NCBI GenBank assembly: GCA_039026375.1
Contig: JBCCML010000004.1
Span: 1 to 64,000 of the forward strand
Length of the DNA: 64,000 nucleotides
Origin: Thermohalobaculum sp039026375
GTDB taxonomy: Bacteria > Pseudomonadota > Alphaproteobacteria > Rhodobacterales > Rhodobacteraceae
Direction of reading: 5' to 3'
The translations under genes were made by a program, and so were the position numbers. A model generated the notes under the pieces. The model saw nothing but the letters and a program-made list of their open reading frames with translations. It did not search any database and was not told the origin of the DNA. Positions 53,482-61,924 of this stretch are shown here, piece by piece; position 1 is the stretch's first letter; every line of letters begins with the position of its first letter.

Positions 53482-54867
53482 TCAGTAGCGGTACGCCTCC
53501 GGTTTGTAAGGGCCCTCCACCGTAACACCGATGTATTCGGCCTGATCGGTGCTCATTTCGGTCAGCTTAGCACCCACTTTGGCAAGGTGCAGGCGCGCAA
53601 CCTTTTCATCCAGGTGCTTCGGCAAAACGTAGACCTCGTTCTGGTAATCGTCGCCCTTGGTCCACAGCTCGATCTGAGCCAGCGTCTGGTTCGTGAACGA
53701 CGCAGACATCACAAAGCTGGGGTGCCCAGTTGCGTTGCCCAAGTTGAGCAGACGACCCTCAGAAAGCAGTATCATACGATTGCCGGATGGCATCTCGACC
53801 ATGTCCACCTGATCTTTGATGTTGGTCCACTTATGGTTCTTCAGCGCTGCAACCTGGATTTCGTTGTCGAAGTGGCCGATGTTGCCGACGATCGCCATGT
53901 CCTTCATCTCGTGCATGTGCTCGGCACGGATGACGTCTTTGTTGCCGGTTGTGGTGATGAAGACATCCGCAGTGGACACCACGTCTTCCAATGTCACGAC
54001 TTCAAACCCATCCATGGCAGCCTGAAGCGCGCAGATAGGGTCAATCTCAGTGACTTTTACACGTGCCCCTGCGCCCTGTAGCGAAGCGGCAGACCCCTTG
54101 CCAACGTCCCCATAACCACAGACCACGGCGACCTTGCCAGCCATCATTGTGTCTGTGGCCCGGCGGATGCCGTCGACCAGCGATTCCTTACAGCCGTATT
54201 TGTTATCGAACTTTGACTTCGTCACCGAGTCGTTCACATTGATCGCTGGGAATGGCAATTGACCCTTACGTGCGATCTCATGCAGGCGGTGGACACCTGT
54301 GGTCGTTTCTTCGGACACGCCCACGATCTGCTCGCGCATCTTGGTAAACCAGCCAGGCGAGGCCGCCATACGCTTCTTGATCTGCTCCTTGATGACGGCT
54401 TCTTCGTCCGAACCCGGAACAGGGATGATGTCCTCACCATCTTCCGCACGTGCGCCCAGCAAGACATAGAGCGTCGCGTCACCGCCATCATCCAGGATCA
54501 AGTTTGGGCCATCTTCGAACTGAAACGATTTGTCCAGGTAATCCCAGTGCTCTTCAAGAGTCTGCCCCTTCACGGCAAAAACCGGGACGCCAGCTGCCGC
54601 GATCGCGGCCGCTGCGTGATCTTGGGTCGAGAAGATGTTGCACGACGCCCAACGCACATCTGCGCCTAATGCCGTCAGCGTTTCGATCAGAACCGCCGTC
54701 TGGATCGTCATGTGCAGCGAGCCCACGATCCGTGCACCCTTCAGCGGCTGCGACGGGCCATACTCCTCCCGCGTTGCCATGAGGCCCGGCATCTCGGTTT
54801 CGGCAATCTCAATTTCTTTGCGACCGAAATCAGCCAAAGAGATATCTTTGACGGCGTAATCTGTCAT
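53482..54867 (-). CDS. ahcY: Adenosylhomocysteinase
   Basis: Hydrolyses S-adenosylhomocysteine to adenosine and homocysteine, keeping methylation reactions going. 461 aa, NAD-bound; GYGDVGKGSA is the NAD loop, with the preceding NVNDSVTKSKFDNKYGC segment and the C-terminal KPEAYRY finishing the NAD-binding tail. AGGAGT lies upstream of the ATG at 54867. No SAH riboswitch sequence was recognised upstream. Followed by a strong terminator. Confidence 0.97.
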   Translation of the reverse strand: MTDYAVKDISLADFGRKEIEIAETEMPGLMATREEYGPSQPLKGARIVGSLHMTIQTAVLIETLTALGADVRWASCNIFSTQDHAAAAIAAAGVPVFAVKGQTLEEHWDYLDKSFQFEDGPNLILDDGGDATLYVLLGARAEDGEDIIPVPGSDEEAVIKEQIKKRMAASPGWFTKMREQIVGVSEETTTGVHRLHEIARKGQLPFPAINVNDSVTKSKFDNKYGCKESLVDGIRRATDTMMAGKVAVVCGYGDVGKGSAASLQGAGARVKVTEIDPICALQAAMDGFEVVTLEDVVSTADVFITTTGNKDVIRAEHMHEMKDMAIVGNIGHFDNEIQVAALKNHKWTNIKDQVDMVEMPSGNRMILLSEGRLLNLGNATGHPSFVMSASFTNQTLAQIELWTKGDDYQNEVYVLPKHLDEKVARLHLAKVGAKLTEMSTDQAEYIGVTVEGPYKPEAYRY

Positions 54868-55106
54868 GTCTTCACTCCTGATTGCGGCGGCACCGCACGT
54901 AAGATTTCGCGCGCTATACCAGCGGACTCGAAGCGCGGCAATCCGCACGAAGATGGCTCTAGTTCAACGCGGGTGAAAGTAAGTTGAAGGCGCACGCGGT
55001 CACTGCGGCATTCGGCGGTAGCGTAGCTTCCGGGGCGCATGGTCAGCACTTCGAATTCGGTTCCCTGCCGACTAAATCTGAGCGACAGCCGCCTGCGTTT
55101 CGCCAT
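54864..55106 (-). CDS. Possible 80-aa protein upstream of ahcY
   Basis: An 80-codon frame whose stop overlaps the ahcY start by 4 bp (ATGA), the same style as many real couples in this window. The protein starts with a basic stretch (AKRRRLSLRFSRQG) and has a regular composition, including ECRSDRVRLQLTFTRVE. Against it: no clear ribosome site before the ATG at 55106. The 373-base gap upstream of ahcY otherwise holds no gene; if this frame is not coding it is simply the ahcY leader. Confidence 0.35.
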   Translation of the reverse strand: MAKRRRLSLRFSRQGTEFEVLTMRPGSYATAECRSDRVRLQLTFTRVELEPSSCGLPRFESAGIAREILRAVPPQSGVKT

Positions 55107-55240
55107 TGCCGCGTCGTTAAGTTAGAGCATGAGCGGGTTAGGCGTTGAACTGCTAAGCGAATAAACTCAACGACCCAGCGCTAAATGGACGAAAGCGCCA
55201 GGTTGCTCTAAAGCCCGCGCTCCCGTGACTGGAGGTCTGT

Positions 55241-55972
55241 ATGCGAACGTTGTTGGAACGACTTACTCGCCAGATCGTCCTAACCCGCACGCTCCATGTG
55301 AACGGCCAAAGCCGACGAATGGTCGTCTCACCAGATGCAAGGCTGGCGTACCTGAAACCGGGAAAAGCGGGTTTCGACTGGCGACTTGTGGAACTTGCCC
55401 ACCGTTTTGCACGGCCTGGGACTGTTGTTTGGGACATTGGGGCAAATGTTGGCTTGTTCTCCGTTGCGGCGACTGCCTACGGCGCCCGTGCCATCGCTGT
55501 CGAAGCGGATATCTGGCTGGCTGGATTGCTGCGGAGGACAGCGCAATTGAACGATGACCGAATTACAGTCGTGCCATCCGCTGTTGCAGATCAGTGTGGT
55601 ACCGTACACCTTGCCATTGCCCGGCGCGCGCGCGCATCGAATGCCATCGCAGGCTATGGGCGTCGGCAGACGGGCGGCGTTCGGCATGTTGAAACCGTCG
55701 CCTCGCTTACGATGGACGCATTGTCAGACAGTCAGCCGAAACCAGATTTCGTCAAAGTCGACGTCGAGGGGGCGGAAAATCTTGTTTTCGCTTCGGCGAA
55801 CAAAGTTCTGGCCCATGGTCCCCCTGTGATGACCGAGATGCATCCAAAGAACCGACCATTCGTTACTAAGGTCTTCGAAGCACACGGTTACCGCGCACAT
55901 TGGCCCGACGGACGGCCGCTGGACGATAGCCATACGCCTGACATTCTCTTTCTAAGGGAACACACTGCATGA
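55241..55972 (+). CDS. FkbM-family methyltransferase
   Basis: 243 aa. The SAM-binding motif reads VVWDIGANVGLFSVAA, followed by acidic IAVEADIWLAGLL and FVKVDVEGAENLV, the same signature set as the dnaK-linked FkbM protein but with otherwise low similarity, so not a recent duplicate. GGAGG lies 5 bases upstream of the ATG. Its stop overlaps the HD-domain gene by 4 bp. The acceptor is unknown. Confidence 0.87.
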   Translation: MRTLLERLTRQIVLTRTLHVNGQSRRMVVSPDARLAYLKPGKAGFDWRLVELAHRFARPGTVVWDIGANVGLFSVAATAYGARAIAVEADIWLAGLLRRTAQLNDDRITVVPSAVADQCGTVHLAIARRARASNAIAGYGRRQTGGVRHVETVASLTMDALSDSQPKPDFVKVDVEGAENLVFASANKVLAHGPPVMTEMHPKNRPFVTKVFEAHGYRAHWPDGRPLDDSHTPDILFLREHTA

Positions 55973-56565
55973 CCGATCGCGCCTGGCAGCGCATGTTATC
56001 CGGACGCCGGCTGGACCTTTTGGATCCGTCGCCATTGGATATAGAGATTGCAGATATCGCGCACGGCCTGGCGCGGGTTGCTCGTTGGAATGGCCAGACC
56101 ACTGGTGCGCATCCCTATTCCGTCGCTGAGCACTCATTACTGGTCGAACAGATCTTTGGGATCTACAAGCCGCGTGCGACCGCCAAGGAGCGTCTTGTCG
56201 CCCTGCTGCATGATGCAGCGGAGTATGTCATCGGAGATATGATCAGCCCCTTCAAAGCGGCCATCGGCCTGGACTACAAGTCTTTTGAGACGAGGCTAGA
56301 GGCCGCAGTTCACCTGCGCTTTGGCATACCAGCAATTCCAGACGAGAAGATCGTCAAGTTAGTCAAGAGAGCCGATCGCGCCTGTGCTTGGTTTGAAGCG
56401 ACGCAATTGGCAGGTTTCACTGAAACCGAGGCCAGTCGTTACTTTCCAAGACCCCGATTCCAAGGTGCGGCCGACATACACCTGGACCCTCAGCCGACCA
56501 ACCGGGTGCAGAAAACCTTCCTTCGCCGCTTTCACCAACTGCAGAACGAATTGGAGACCGAATAA
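55969..56565 (+). CDS. HD-domain phosphohydrolase (YfbR-like)
   Basis: 198 aa. The HD motif LLHDAAEYVIGD (His and Asp in the second metal-binding pair), an upstream VAEHSLLVEQIF with the first His, and a later VKRADRACAWFEA with the last Asp follow the YfbR-like arrangement, a 5'-deoxynucleotidase fold. DISP-type lipid or nucleotide substrates remain possible. Overlaps FkbM by 4 bp and the aldo/keto reductase by one base (TAATG), so three genes form one unit. Confidence 0.85.
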   Translation: MTDRAWQRMLSGRRLDLLDPSPLDIEIADIAHGLARVARWNGQTTGAHPYSVAEHSLLVEQIFGIYKPRATAKERLVALLHDAAEYVIGDMISPFKAAIGLDYKSFETRLEAAVHLRFGIPAIPDEKIVKLVKRADRACAWFEATQLAGFTETEASRYFPRPRFQGAADIHLDPQPTNRVQKTFLRRFHQLQNELETE

Positions 56566-57533
56566 TGGAGATGAAACTGTTGGGCCGAACCGGCATCAAG
56601 GTCTCACCCTTCTGCTTTGGCACCATGTCTTTCGGCGGCGATGCCGACGAAGAAACATCGGGCGCTCTTTATCGAGACGTACGAGAAGCAGGGATCAACT
56701 TCCTGGATTGCGCCAATGCATACAATGGCGGCCAATCTGAAGAGATCCTGGGCCGCTTAATGGCGCATGAACGTGAGGAACTCGTAATCACAACGAAAGT
56801 GCACGGTTCCATGGGTCCGGGACCCAACGATGGTGGCCTTTCTCCGCGCCACATAAGCCGTGCCGTCGAGGCATCGCTGAAGCGTTTGGGTACCGATCGT
56901 GTGGAAGTGTTGTTCATTCACAAATGGGAAGACGAGCCCGCTATAGACGTCCAATTGCGCGCGATCGAAGATTTGGTGCGTGCTGGTAAGGCCCTGCATA
57001 TCGGCGTCTCAAACTGGGCTGCTTGGCAGGTCCAAAAGGGCCTGGGGTTGGCAGACCTGAACGGCTGGCAACGAATTGATGTCCTGCAACCGATGTACAA
57101 TTTGGTGAAGCGCCAAGCCGAAGTTGAAATTCTTCCTCAGGCCATGGATGCCGGCTTGGGCGTGATCACCTATTCGCCCGTCGGTGGTGGGCTTTTGTCA
57201 GGCAAGTACTTTTCCGGGGCCAACGACGGACGGATTGTCGACAATCCGATGTACGCCAAGCGGTATTCGGACCCGGTTCAGCGCGCAACGGCGGAGGCAT
57301 TTTCATCGTTTGCCCAAGGCGCTGGTGTCCATGCGGTGACGCTGGCTGTGGCCTGGGTCGCCAACAATCCGGCAATAAGTTGTCCGATCATCGGTGCGCG
57401 TTCCCTGGAACAGCTTCAGCCATCATTGGACGCGATGAACTTTCAGATGTCGCCGGAAATGCGCGCCGAGATATCTGCACTTGGCCCTTCGCCAGCCCCG
57501 GCTACAGATCGGCTGGAAGAAACCGTCGGGTGA
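56565..57533 (+). CDS. Aldo/keto reductase
   Basis: 322 aa NADPH-dependent oxidoreductase of the AKR superfamily. The catalytic tetrad is visible as Asp and Tyr in LDCANAYNGG, Lys in ITTKVHG and His in LFIHKWE; the family start LLGRTGIKVSPFCFGTMSFGG and the cofactor segment CPIIGARSLEQL are present. Related to YajO/YghZ-like enzymes; substrate unknown. Last gene of the FkbM-HD-AKR operon, convergent with the SGNH-like gene, only 14 bases away. Confidence 0.94.
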   Translation: MEMKLLGRTGIKVSPFCFGTMSFGGDADEETSGALYRDVREAGINFLDCANAYNGGQSEEILGRLMAHEREELVITTKVHGSMGPGPNDGGLSPRHISRAVEASLKRLGTDRVEVLFIHKWEDEPAIDVQLRAIEDLVRAGKALHIGVSNWAAWQVQKGLGLADLNGWQRIDVLQPMYNLVKRQAEVEILPQAMDAGLGVITYSPVGGGLLSGKYFSGANDGRIVDNPMYAKRYSDPVQRATAEAFSSFAQGAGVHAVTLAVAWVANNPAISCPIIGARSLEQLQPSLDAMNFQMSPEMRAEISALGPSPAPATDRLEETVG

Positions 57534-57547
57534 CTGGCGAGATTGCG

Positions 57548-58384
57548 CTAGGCAAGCAAGGTCTGCGGGTCGCCGTTTCTCCCGTCATCGACAGCGTTGT
57601 CGCGTCGAATGGCAGAGATCGCATGACGCATCATCTCCGCTCCGTAAAGCGCGCCAGTATGCGTGCTGTCTATCTTCCCCTCCTCCGTCTCGTCGGAGGC
57701 AAAGGTCCGATTGGTGAACATCCCATGCGCGGTCAAACTGTCCCGTGGAAACAGAAGCTGAACGCCCTCGGGGCAGGCCCGATGTGATAGCTTTCGAAAG
57801 CGTGTCGCCAATCGCGCACTATCTTCCGACCCAAGTATGCCGTCCCAGTCACCGCAATCCAGCACCCGCTCGGAGAAACCGGGTTCCGAAACCACAAGGA
57901 CCGGCGCGTCCGTCACCTGGCGCAACATGCCCGCTAGTCTAAGTGCCAGACTGTCACCAAGCGCTGCCAGCACCGTCCGGTCGAACAACCGTTCTGAAAT
58001 ACGCTGCACAGGCGCCGTCACTCGACGCATCGGCGCCAAGTCTTCCAGTGTGTCTGACCATTCAAACGACATCGGCCGATATGTGCGGTAGACCTGTAGA
58101 AGCCGGGCAACACCAAATTGGAGCCCGTAGAGGACAAACGCATCGAAAACAGGTACATCCACGAAGGCCTGCCCGCCGGACGTCTTCTCCAGCCTTTTGC
58201 GCAAACGCCCAGTTCTCGGAACCAACCGTGCGCCATCTAAGCTGAGGTCCTTCATCATATCCCATGGTGCACCGAAGAAGGTCGCCCGCACCTCCTGATG
58301 CTCATCAGAGATTGCCTGCCAACCCAGATGGGCAGCAGCAAGATGGGAATTCCCAAGCACAGCCAAATTCATTTCGTCGGTCAT
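57548..58384 (-). CDS. SGNH-like hydrolase (tentative), partner of GSCFA protein
   Basis: 278 aa. The N-terminus has AVLGNSHLAAAHLGW, in which Ser13-His14 resemble the block I Ser of SGNH/GDSL proteins (GxSH variant), and the C-terminus has KIDSTHTGALYGAEMM, whose Asp and His fit a block V DxxH. The middle part contains no further confirmed motif. It overlaps the GSCFA gene by 4 bp, suggesting the pair acts together, perhaps on an extracellular polysaccharide. No signal peptide. Tentative. Confidence 0.55.
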   Translation of the reverse strand: MTDEMNLAVLGNSHLAAAHLGWQAISDEHQEVRATFFGAPWDMMKDLSLDGARLVPRTGRLRKRLEKTSGGQAFVDVPVFDAFVLYGLQFGVARLLQVYRTYRPMSFEWSDTLEDLAPMRRVTAPVQRISERLFDRTVLAALGDSLALRLAGMLRQVTDAPVLVVSEPGFSERVLDCGDWDGILGSEDSARLATRFRKLSHRACPEGVQLLFPRDSLTAHGMFTNRTFASDETEEGKIDSTHTGALYGAEMMRHAISAIRRDNAVDDGRNGDPQTLLA

Positions 58385-59406
58385 TCCGCCATGACCTCCG
58401 CCAGTTGTCCGTCGCCAATCGGAGACTGCGCTGAAGCTGGCGAGTATGTTGTGCCTTCGATCGGCGGATGAGCTTGAAAGAAAACGCGCAAGGCCGCATC
58501 AAATCCATCTTGGCTGACCGCTCGAAGCCCCTGCTCGTAGAATGCAGCGCGGGAAAACGGCGTTGCAATCAGCTCGAACGCTGGAAAGTAGTCGACGTTG
58601 TCGTGCGCCGTAGCGAATGCCCCAGTTGCTGCACGCAGCGCTGCTTTGGATCCGGTATCCGAAACCAAAACATGACGATCAGTTGCAGTTGCCATTAGCG
58701 GTATTGGCGAGACAGAGACGATCATCCGAAAGTGTCGATTGTGGCTGATCACCAGCTCACGAAACGCATTCAAATCCGCCAGAATCTCCTCGGCTGAGAA
58801 GTCTACGAATTGATATCGACCCGCATCCCACGTGCCTGCCAGCACACCTGGTGCGGTCGGAAACACAGTGCTGCCAGATGCATCTGCCCACGCTTCGGTT
58901 AATGCAACCGTGAAGATAAAGACGTTCATGTGCGAAAACAGTTGCCGAACCCGCATCAAGTGGTGGCTGCGCAACTGCGACACCTCCTCGACGCTGTCTA
59001 GGCCCTGAGGGTCCACAGACGGACGCATCGCATCGTAGAAGCGGTCCTTGCGTTGCCAGGCGACCTCAGCCGGCTGAAATTCCTCGAACGCCTCTCTCGC
59101 TAACTGCAAAAGCTGGCGCGCCGTATAGATGTTGCCGTATCGCGCTGAATGGATGCCGTATCCGTGCGCCTGCAGCGTTTCCTGGTCCAGCCACGGAGGA
59201 CCTGGCTCAACGTCGCGGTATCGGTAGCCCGATTGCCTTAGTGCGCCAGCCACGTGTTGAGCAAAGCAGCTGCCCGCGGTCGCGATCCAATCGCGAGGGC
59301 CGAGTTCAACCTTGGGCTGATAGAGGTCTTTGACCGTAAGCGGGTCGCTGCGGCTGACCCCAGCCTTCCAGAAACAGTATTCGGGCAGATCGGCATAGGG
59401 GGTCAT
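58381..59406 (-). CDS. GSCFA-domain protein
   Basis: 341 aa. The signature GSCFAQHVA (Ser46, His51) defines the GSCFA family, a group with SGNH-like fold found in capsule and exopolysaccharide contexts. Later segments FIFTVALTEAW and VSVSPIPLMATATDRH carry conserved-type residues. No signal peptide or membrane span. Coupled to the SGNH-like gene downstream. A role as acyl- or pyruvyl-type esterase or transferase on polysaccharide is possible; specific function unknown. Confidence 0.85.
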   Translation of the reverse strand: MTPYADLPEYCFWKAGVSRSDPLTVKDLYQPKVELGPRDWIATAGSCFAQHVAGALRQSGYRYRDVEPGPPWLDQETLQAHGYGIHSARYGNIYTARQLLQLAREAFEEFQPAEVAWQRKDRFYDAMRPSVDPQGLDSVEEVSQLRSHHLMRVRQLFSHMNVFIFTVALTEAWADASGSTVFPTAPGVLAGTWDAGRYQFVDFSAEEILADLNAFRELVISHNRHFRMIVSVSPIPLMATATDRHVLVSDTGSKAALRAATGAFATAHDNVDYFPAFELIATPFSRAAFYEQGLRAVSQDGFDAALRVFFQAHPPIEGTTYSPASAQSPIGDGQLAEVMAE

Positions 59407-59498
59407 GGGAGCTCCTATTCACTCGGAACGTCCCATACCGTGACATGGTTAACGAGGTCTGTATCTCACCCCCGAACGCAGGCAAACGCCGTTTCCAA

Positions 59499-60107
59499 TC
59501 AGTAAAGCTGTGTTTCGTACCGCTTCATCATCTGTGCCTCGGTCTCAAACTCGGTGTCTGACCCGATCTGGTCACGCAGCATTTCGCCCATTGGGGCAAC
59601 TGGGCGTTTTTGAGCCCAGCTTTCAGGTTTCCATAGCTTCGATCTTATCAACGCCTTGGCGCAATGCAGATACGCCTCATCAACTTCCAGCCGCGTCACC
59701 GTCGCGGGCAACCGATCATTCATGGCCACGCGCTCCCGGACCGCGAGATCGGCGTGGATAGTCGCGCGTCCATTCACCCGCAGCGTTTCGCTGACCCCTG
59801 GGATCAGAAAGATCGTTGCCACCCAAGGGTGATTGACGATGTTGACCAAGCCATCCAAACGATTATTGCCTGGGCGATCAGCGATCAGCATGGCTGCACC
59901 GTCGTCCTCGACCAATACAGAACCGGCCGGATCCCCTTTAGGCGATACGTCGATGTCGGTCCCATTCGAGGTGGCAAGAAGGAAGAACGGGGACGCCGCA
60001 ATGAATGCCTTGCAATGATCGTCGAGCTTTTTCAGGACCTTCTGCGCTGCACGCACATTTACTGACGCATAGTGGGTACGCAGTTCCTCTTCGGTCTCAA
60101 TCGGCAT
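59499..60107 (-). CDS. Pyridoxamine 5'-phosphate oxidase-family (FMN-binding) protein
   Basis: 202 aa split beta-barrel of the PNPOx-like type, close in style to the MSMEG_1061 family: FFLLATSNGTDIDVSPKGDP, LLIADRPGNNRLDGLVNIVNHPWVATIFLIPG and ETLRVNGRATI. Start: GGAGG is directly followed by ATG CAG ATG; only the second ATG (60107) has proper spacing (6 bases). It overlaps the AAA ATPase gene by 11 bp. Probably a flavin or F420-independent reductase; substrate unknown. Confidence 0.86.
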   Translation of the reverse strand: MPIETEEELRTHYASVNVRAAQKVLKKLDDHCKAFIAASPFFLLATSNGTDIDVSPKGDPAGSVLVEDDGAAMLIADRPGNNRLDGLVNIVNHPWVATIFLIPGVSETLRVNGRATIHADLAVRERVAMNDRLPATVTRLEVDEAYLHCAKALIRSKLWKPESWAQKRPVAPMGEMLRDQIGSDTEFETEAQMMKRYETQLY

Positions 60108-61224
60108 CTGCATCCTCCACAACTGTCTCTCCGCGGTCCTTGCCCAATTGGACAACACTGGCAGCATAGTCGAGGTCCAGCGCCTCGGCCAGCGCGGCGG
60201 AGTGGGTCACAACAAGGATCTGCGATCGTGCCGATGCCGCGCCGATCAATCGGGCCAGCGGTGCAATCATGCCTGGATGCAAGCTTGTCTCAGGCTCGTT
60301 CAGCGCCAGAAACGGCGGCAGGCGAAGTGCTGTGAGCGCCGCAATCAAGCAGAGCATGCGCAGTTGTCCGTCCGAGATTTCGGGGCCGGTGAACGGGCGG
60401 TGGAACTCCGGCAAACTGAGGCGCGGCTCGACCCGCTGGCCAAAACTCTCAAAAGATAAGGAGGCACCGGGAAATGCATCTTCGACTGAATGAGCCACGT
60501 AGTGGGGATCATCCAAGTTGTCCCGGGTCATCAGGGTGGCGGCCCAGTTCGCCCCATCACTGTCCAATGCGGGGGACGTCACTGCAGTCTGGATTGAACG
60601 CAGCGGCGACGCTGCATCAGTACGGAACTGGTGGTAAAAGCGCCAACGGCTGATCTGGCGCTGCAGAAGGATCAGTTCGGGGAAAGCTGTGGGGTCCTGC
60701 ACGGAGCTCAGCGCCGTTTCGGACATCAAAAGATCACCCAGGATGTCACGCATACCGCCACCATCGGTGCGGGCAAGCGCCACCGGCCCCTTCCGTGACA
60801 TCATCGCCGTTTTGCGCCCACCTGCGTGGGCAGTCACCGCCTCTTCCCTGACCACCGCGTCACCCGGAAGCGCTGGGTCCGAAATGGTATTCGGCAGACC
60901 GACCGACAGCGCATAACTCAAATGATCAAGACGGGCCGACAGATCGATGCGTACAGGGCCCTTGGCCGACCGCGCCCTAGCAGCGGACATGCGCTCCTGC
61001 GGCTCGCGCCAGCCGTCACCTGCCCAAAGCGCCGAGGCCATCCCGCCCTCGGTCGCCAGCGCCCTAGACAAAGTGCCCAGCGCCGCCGCTTGGATGAGCT
61101 CCAACCCGCGATAAAGGTTCGACTTCCCAACACCATTGGGCCCAAGGACCACCGTCAGCGGGGCCAAATCCAGGCTGAGACTTCGTATGGAGCGGTAGCC
61201 CTTGATCGACAGCCGCTCAATCAC
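60097..61224 (-). CDS. AAA-family ATPase (RecF/SMC-like, AAA_21 type)
   Basis: 375 aa from a GTG at 61224, 4 bases after the grpE stop. Walker A is LGPNGVGKS (about 27-35), following the SIKGYRSIRSLSLDL strand of RecF/SMC-type ATPases; the ABC-like signature is FTGPEISDGQLRMLCL and Walker B is LALNEPETSLHPG. No coiled coil of note and no TOPRIM domain, so not a full OLD nuclease. The function may be DNA-related, but no partner nuclease is present. It sits in the hrcA-grpE transcript. Confidence 0.86.
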   Translation of the reverse strand: MIERLSIKGYRSIRSLSLDLAPLTVVLGPNGVGKSNLYRGLELIQAAALGTLSRALATEGGMASALWAGDGWREPQERMSAARARSAKGPVRIDLSARLDHLSYALSVGLPNTISDPALPGDAVVREEAVTAHAGGRKTAMMSRKGPVALARTDGGGMRDILGDLLMSETALSSVQDPTAFPELILLQRQISRWRFYHQFRTDAASPLRSIQTAVTSPALDSDGANWAATLMTRDNLDDPHYVAHSVEDAFPGASLSFESFGQRVEPRLSLPEFHRPFTGPEISDGQLRMLCLIAALTALRLPPFLALNEPETSLHPGMIAPLARLIGAASARSQILVVTHSAALAEALDLDYAASVVQLGKDRGETVVEDADAD

Positions 61225-61228
61225 GGCA

Positions 61229-61924
61229 TCAGTCCGCGCCGTCTTCGGCTTTCTCTTCCGAAGCCGGCGCTTCGGCTGCAGCCTTGGCAACTCCGACCAG
61301 CGCAGGGCGCAGCAGCCGATCCGCAATGACAAAACCCGCCTGCATCACCTCGATCACGGTGCCAGGTTCTGCACCCGGCACAGGTGCCTCGAACATCGCC
61401 TGATGGCGATTTGGGTCAAACCGCTCGCCAGGTTCTGGGGTGACTTTTTCAATCTTGTGTTTGGTGAAGGCATTCAGCAACTCGCGTTGCGTCAGCTCGA
61501 GCCCTTCCATGAACGCCGATGCCTGCTCGCGCATACTGTCATCCGCGGCAGCCATTGCGCGTTCCAGATTGTCATGCACGCTTAGCAGATCGCGCGCCAG
61601 CTTGGTGCCGCCATACGTTTCGGCATCCTTTTTGTCACGTTCGGCGCGGCGGCGCACATTTTCGGCCTCTGCCAGGGAACGAGTCCATTTGTCCTTGAAG
61701 CCGTCACGTTCCGCTTCAAGCGCGGTGATCAGCTGTAGGGCGGGATCGACCTCGTCGTCGGCCGCATCATCGGTCACATCCTCGCCCTCCTGACGGGCGA
61801 TTTCCTCTTCGAGACCTGGAACCAGTTCTTCGAGAGTGACTTCGTTTGAAGCCACCTCTGGCGCCTCTTCAACGGCAACTTCGGGTTCTTCGGCTGCGGT
61901 CTTCTTGTTCATGCGCTCTCTCAT
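61229..61924 (-). CDS. grpE: Nucleotide exchange factor GrpE
   Basis: Releases ADP from DnaK. 231 aa: an acidic disordered N-terminus (about 70 residues of Glu/Asp/Ala), the long coiled-coil helix (AERDGFKDKWTRSLAEAENVRRRAERDK) and the C-terminal beta-wing (GERFDPNRHQAMFEAP, VIEVMQAGFVIADRLLRPALVGV). The 61924 ATG overlaps the hrcA stop by 4 bp; an in-frame ATG at 61912 (GAGAG upstream) is an alternative. Conserved hrcA-grpE pair. Confidence 0.96.
   Translation of the reverse strand: MRERMNKKTAAEEPEVAVEEAPEVASNEVTLEELVPGLEEEIARQEGEDVTDDAADDEVDPALQLITALEAERDGFKDKWTRSLAEAENVRRRAERDKKDAETYGGTKLARDLLSVHDNLERAMAAADDSMREQASAFMEGLELTQRELLNAFTKHKIEKVTPEPGERFDPNRHQAMFEAPVPGAEPGTVIEVMQAGFVIADRLLRPALVGVAKAAAEAPASEEKAEDGAD

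Noticed and set aside
54868..55240. SAH riboswitch before ahcY
   Set aside because: No match to the conserved SAH riboswitch core could be seen; the region is accounted for by the leader and a possible small frame.
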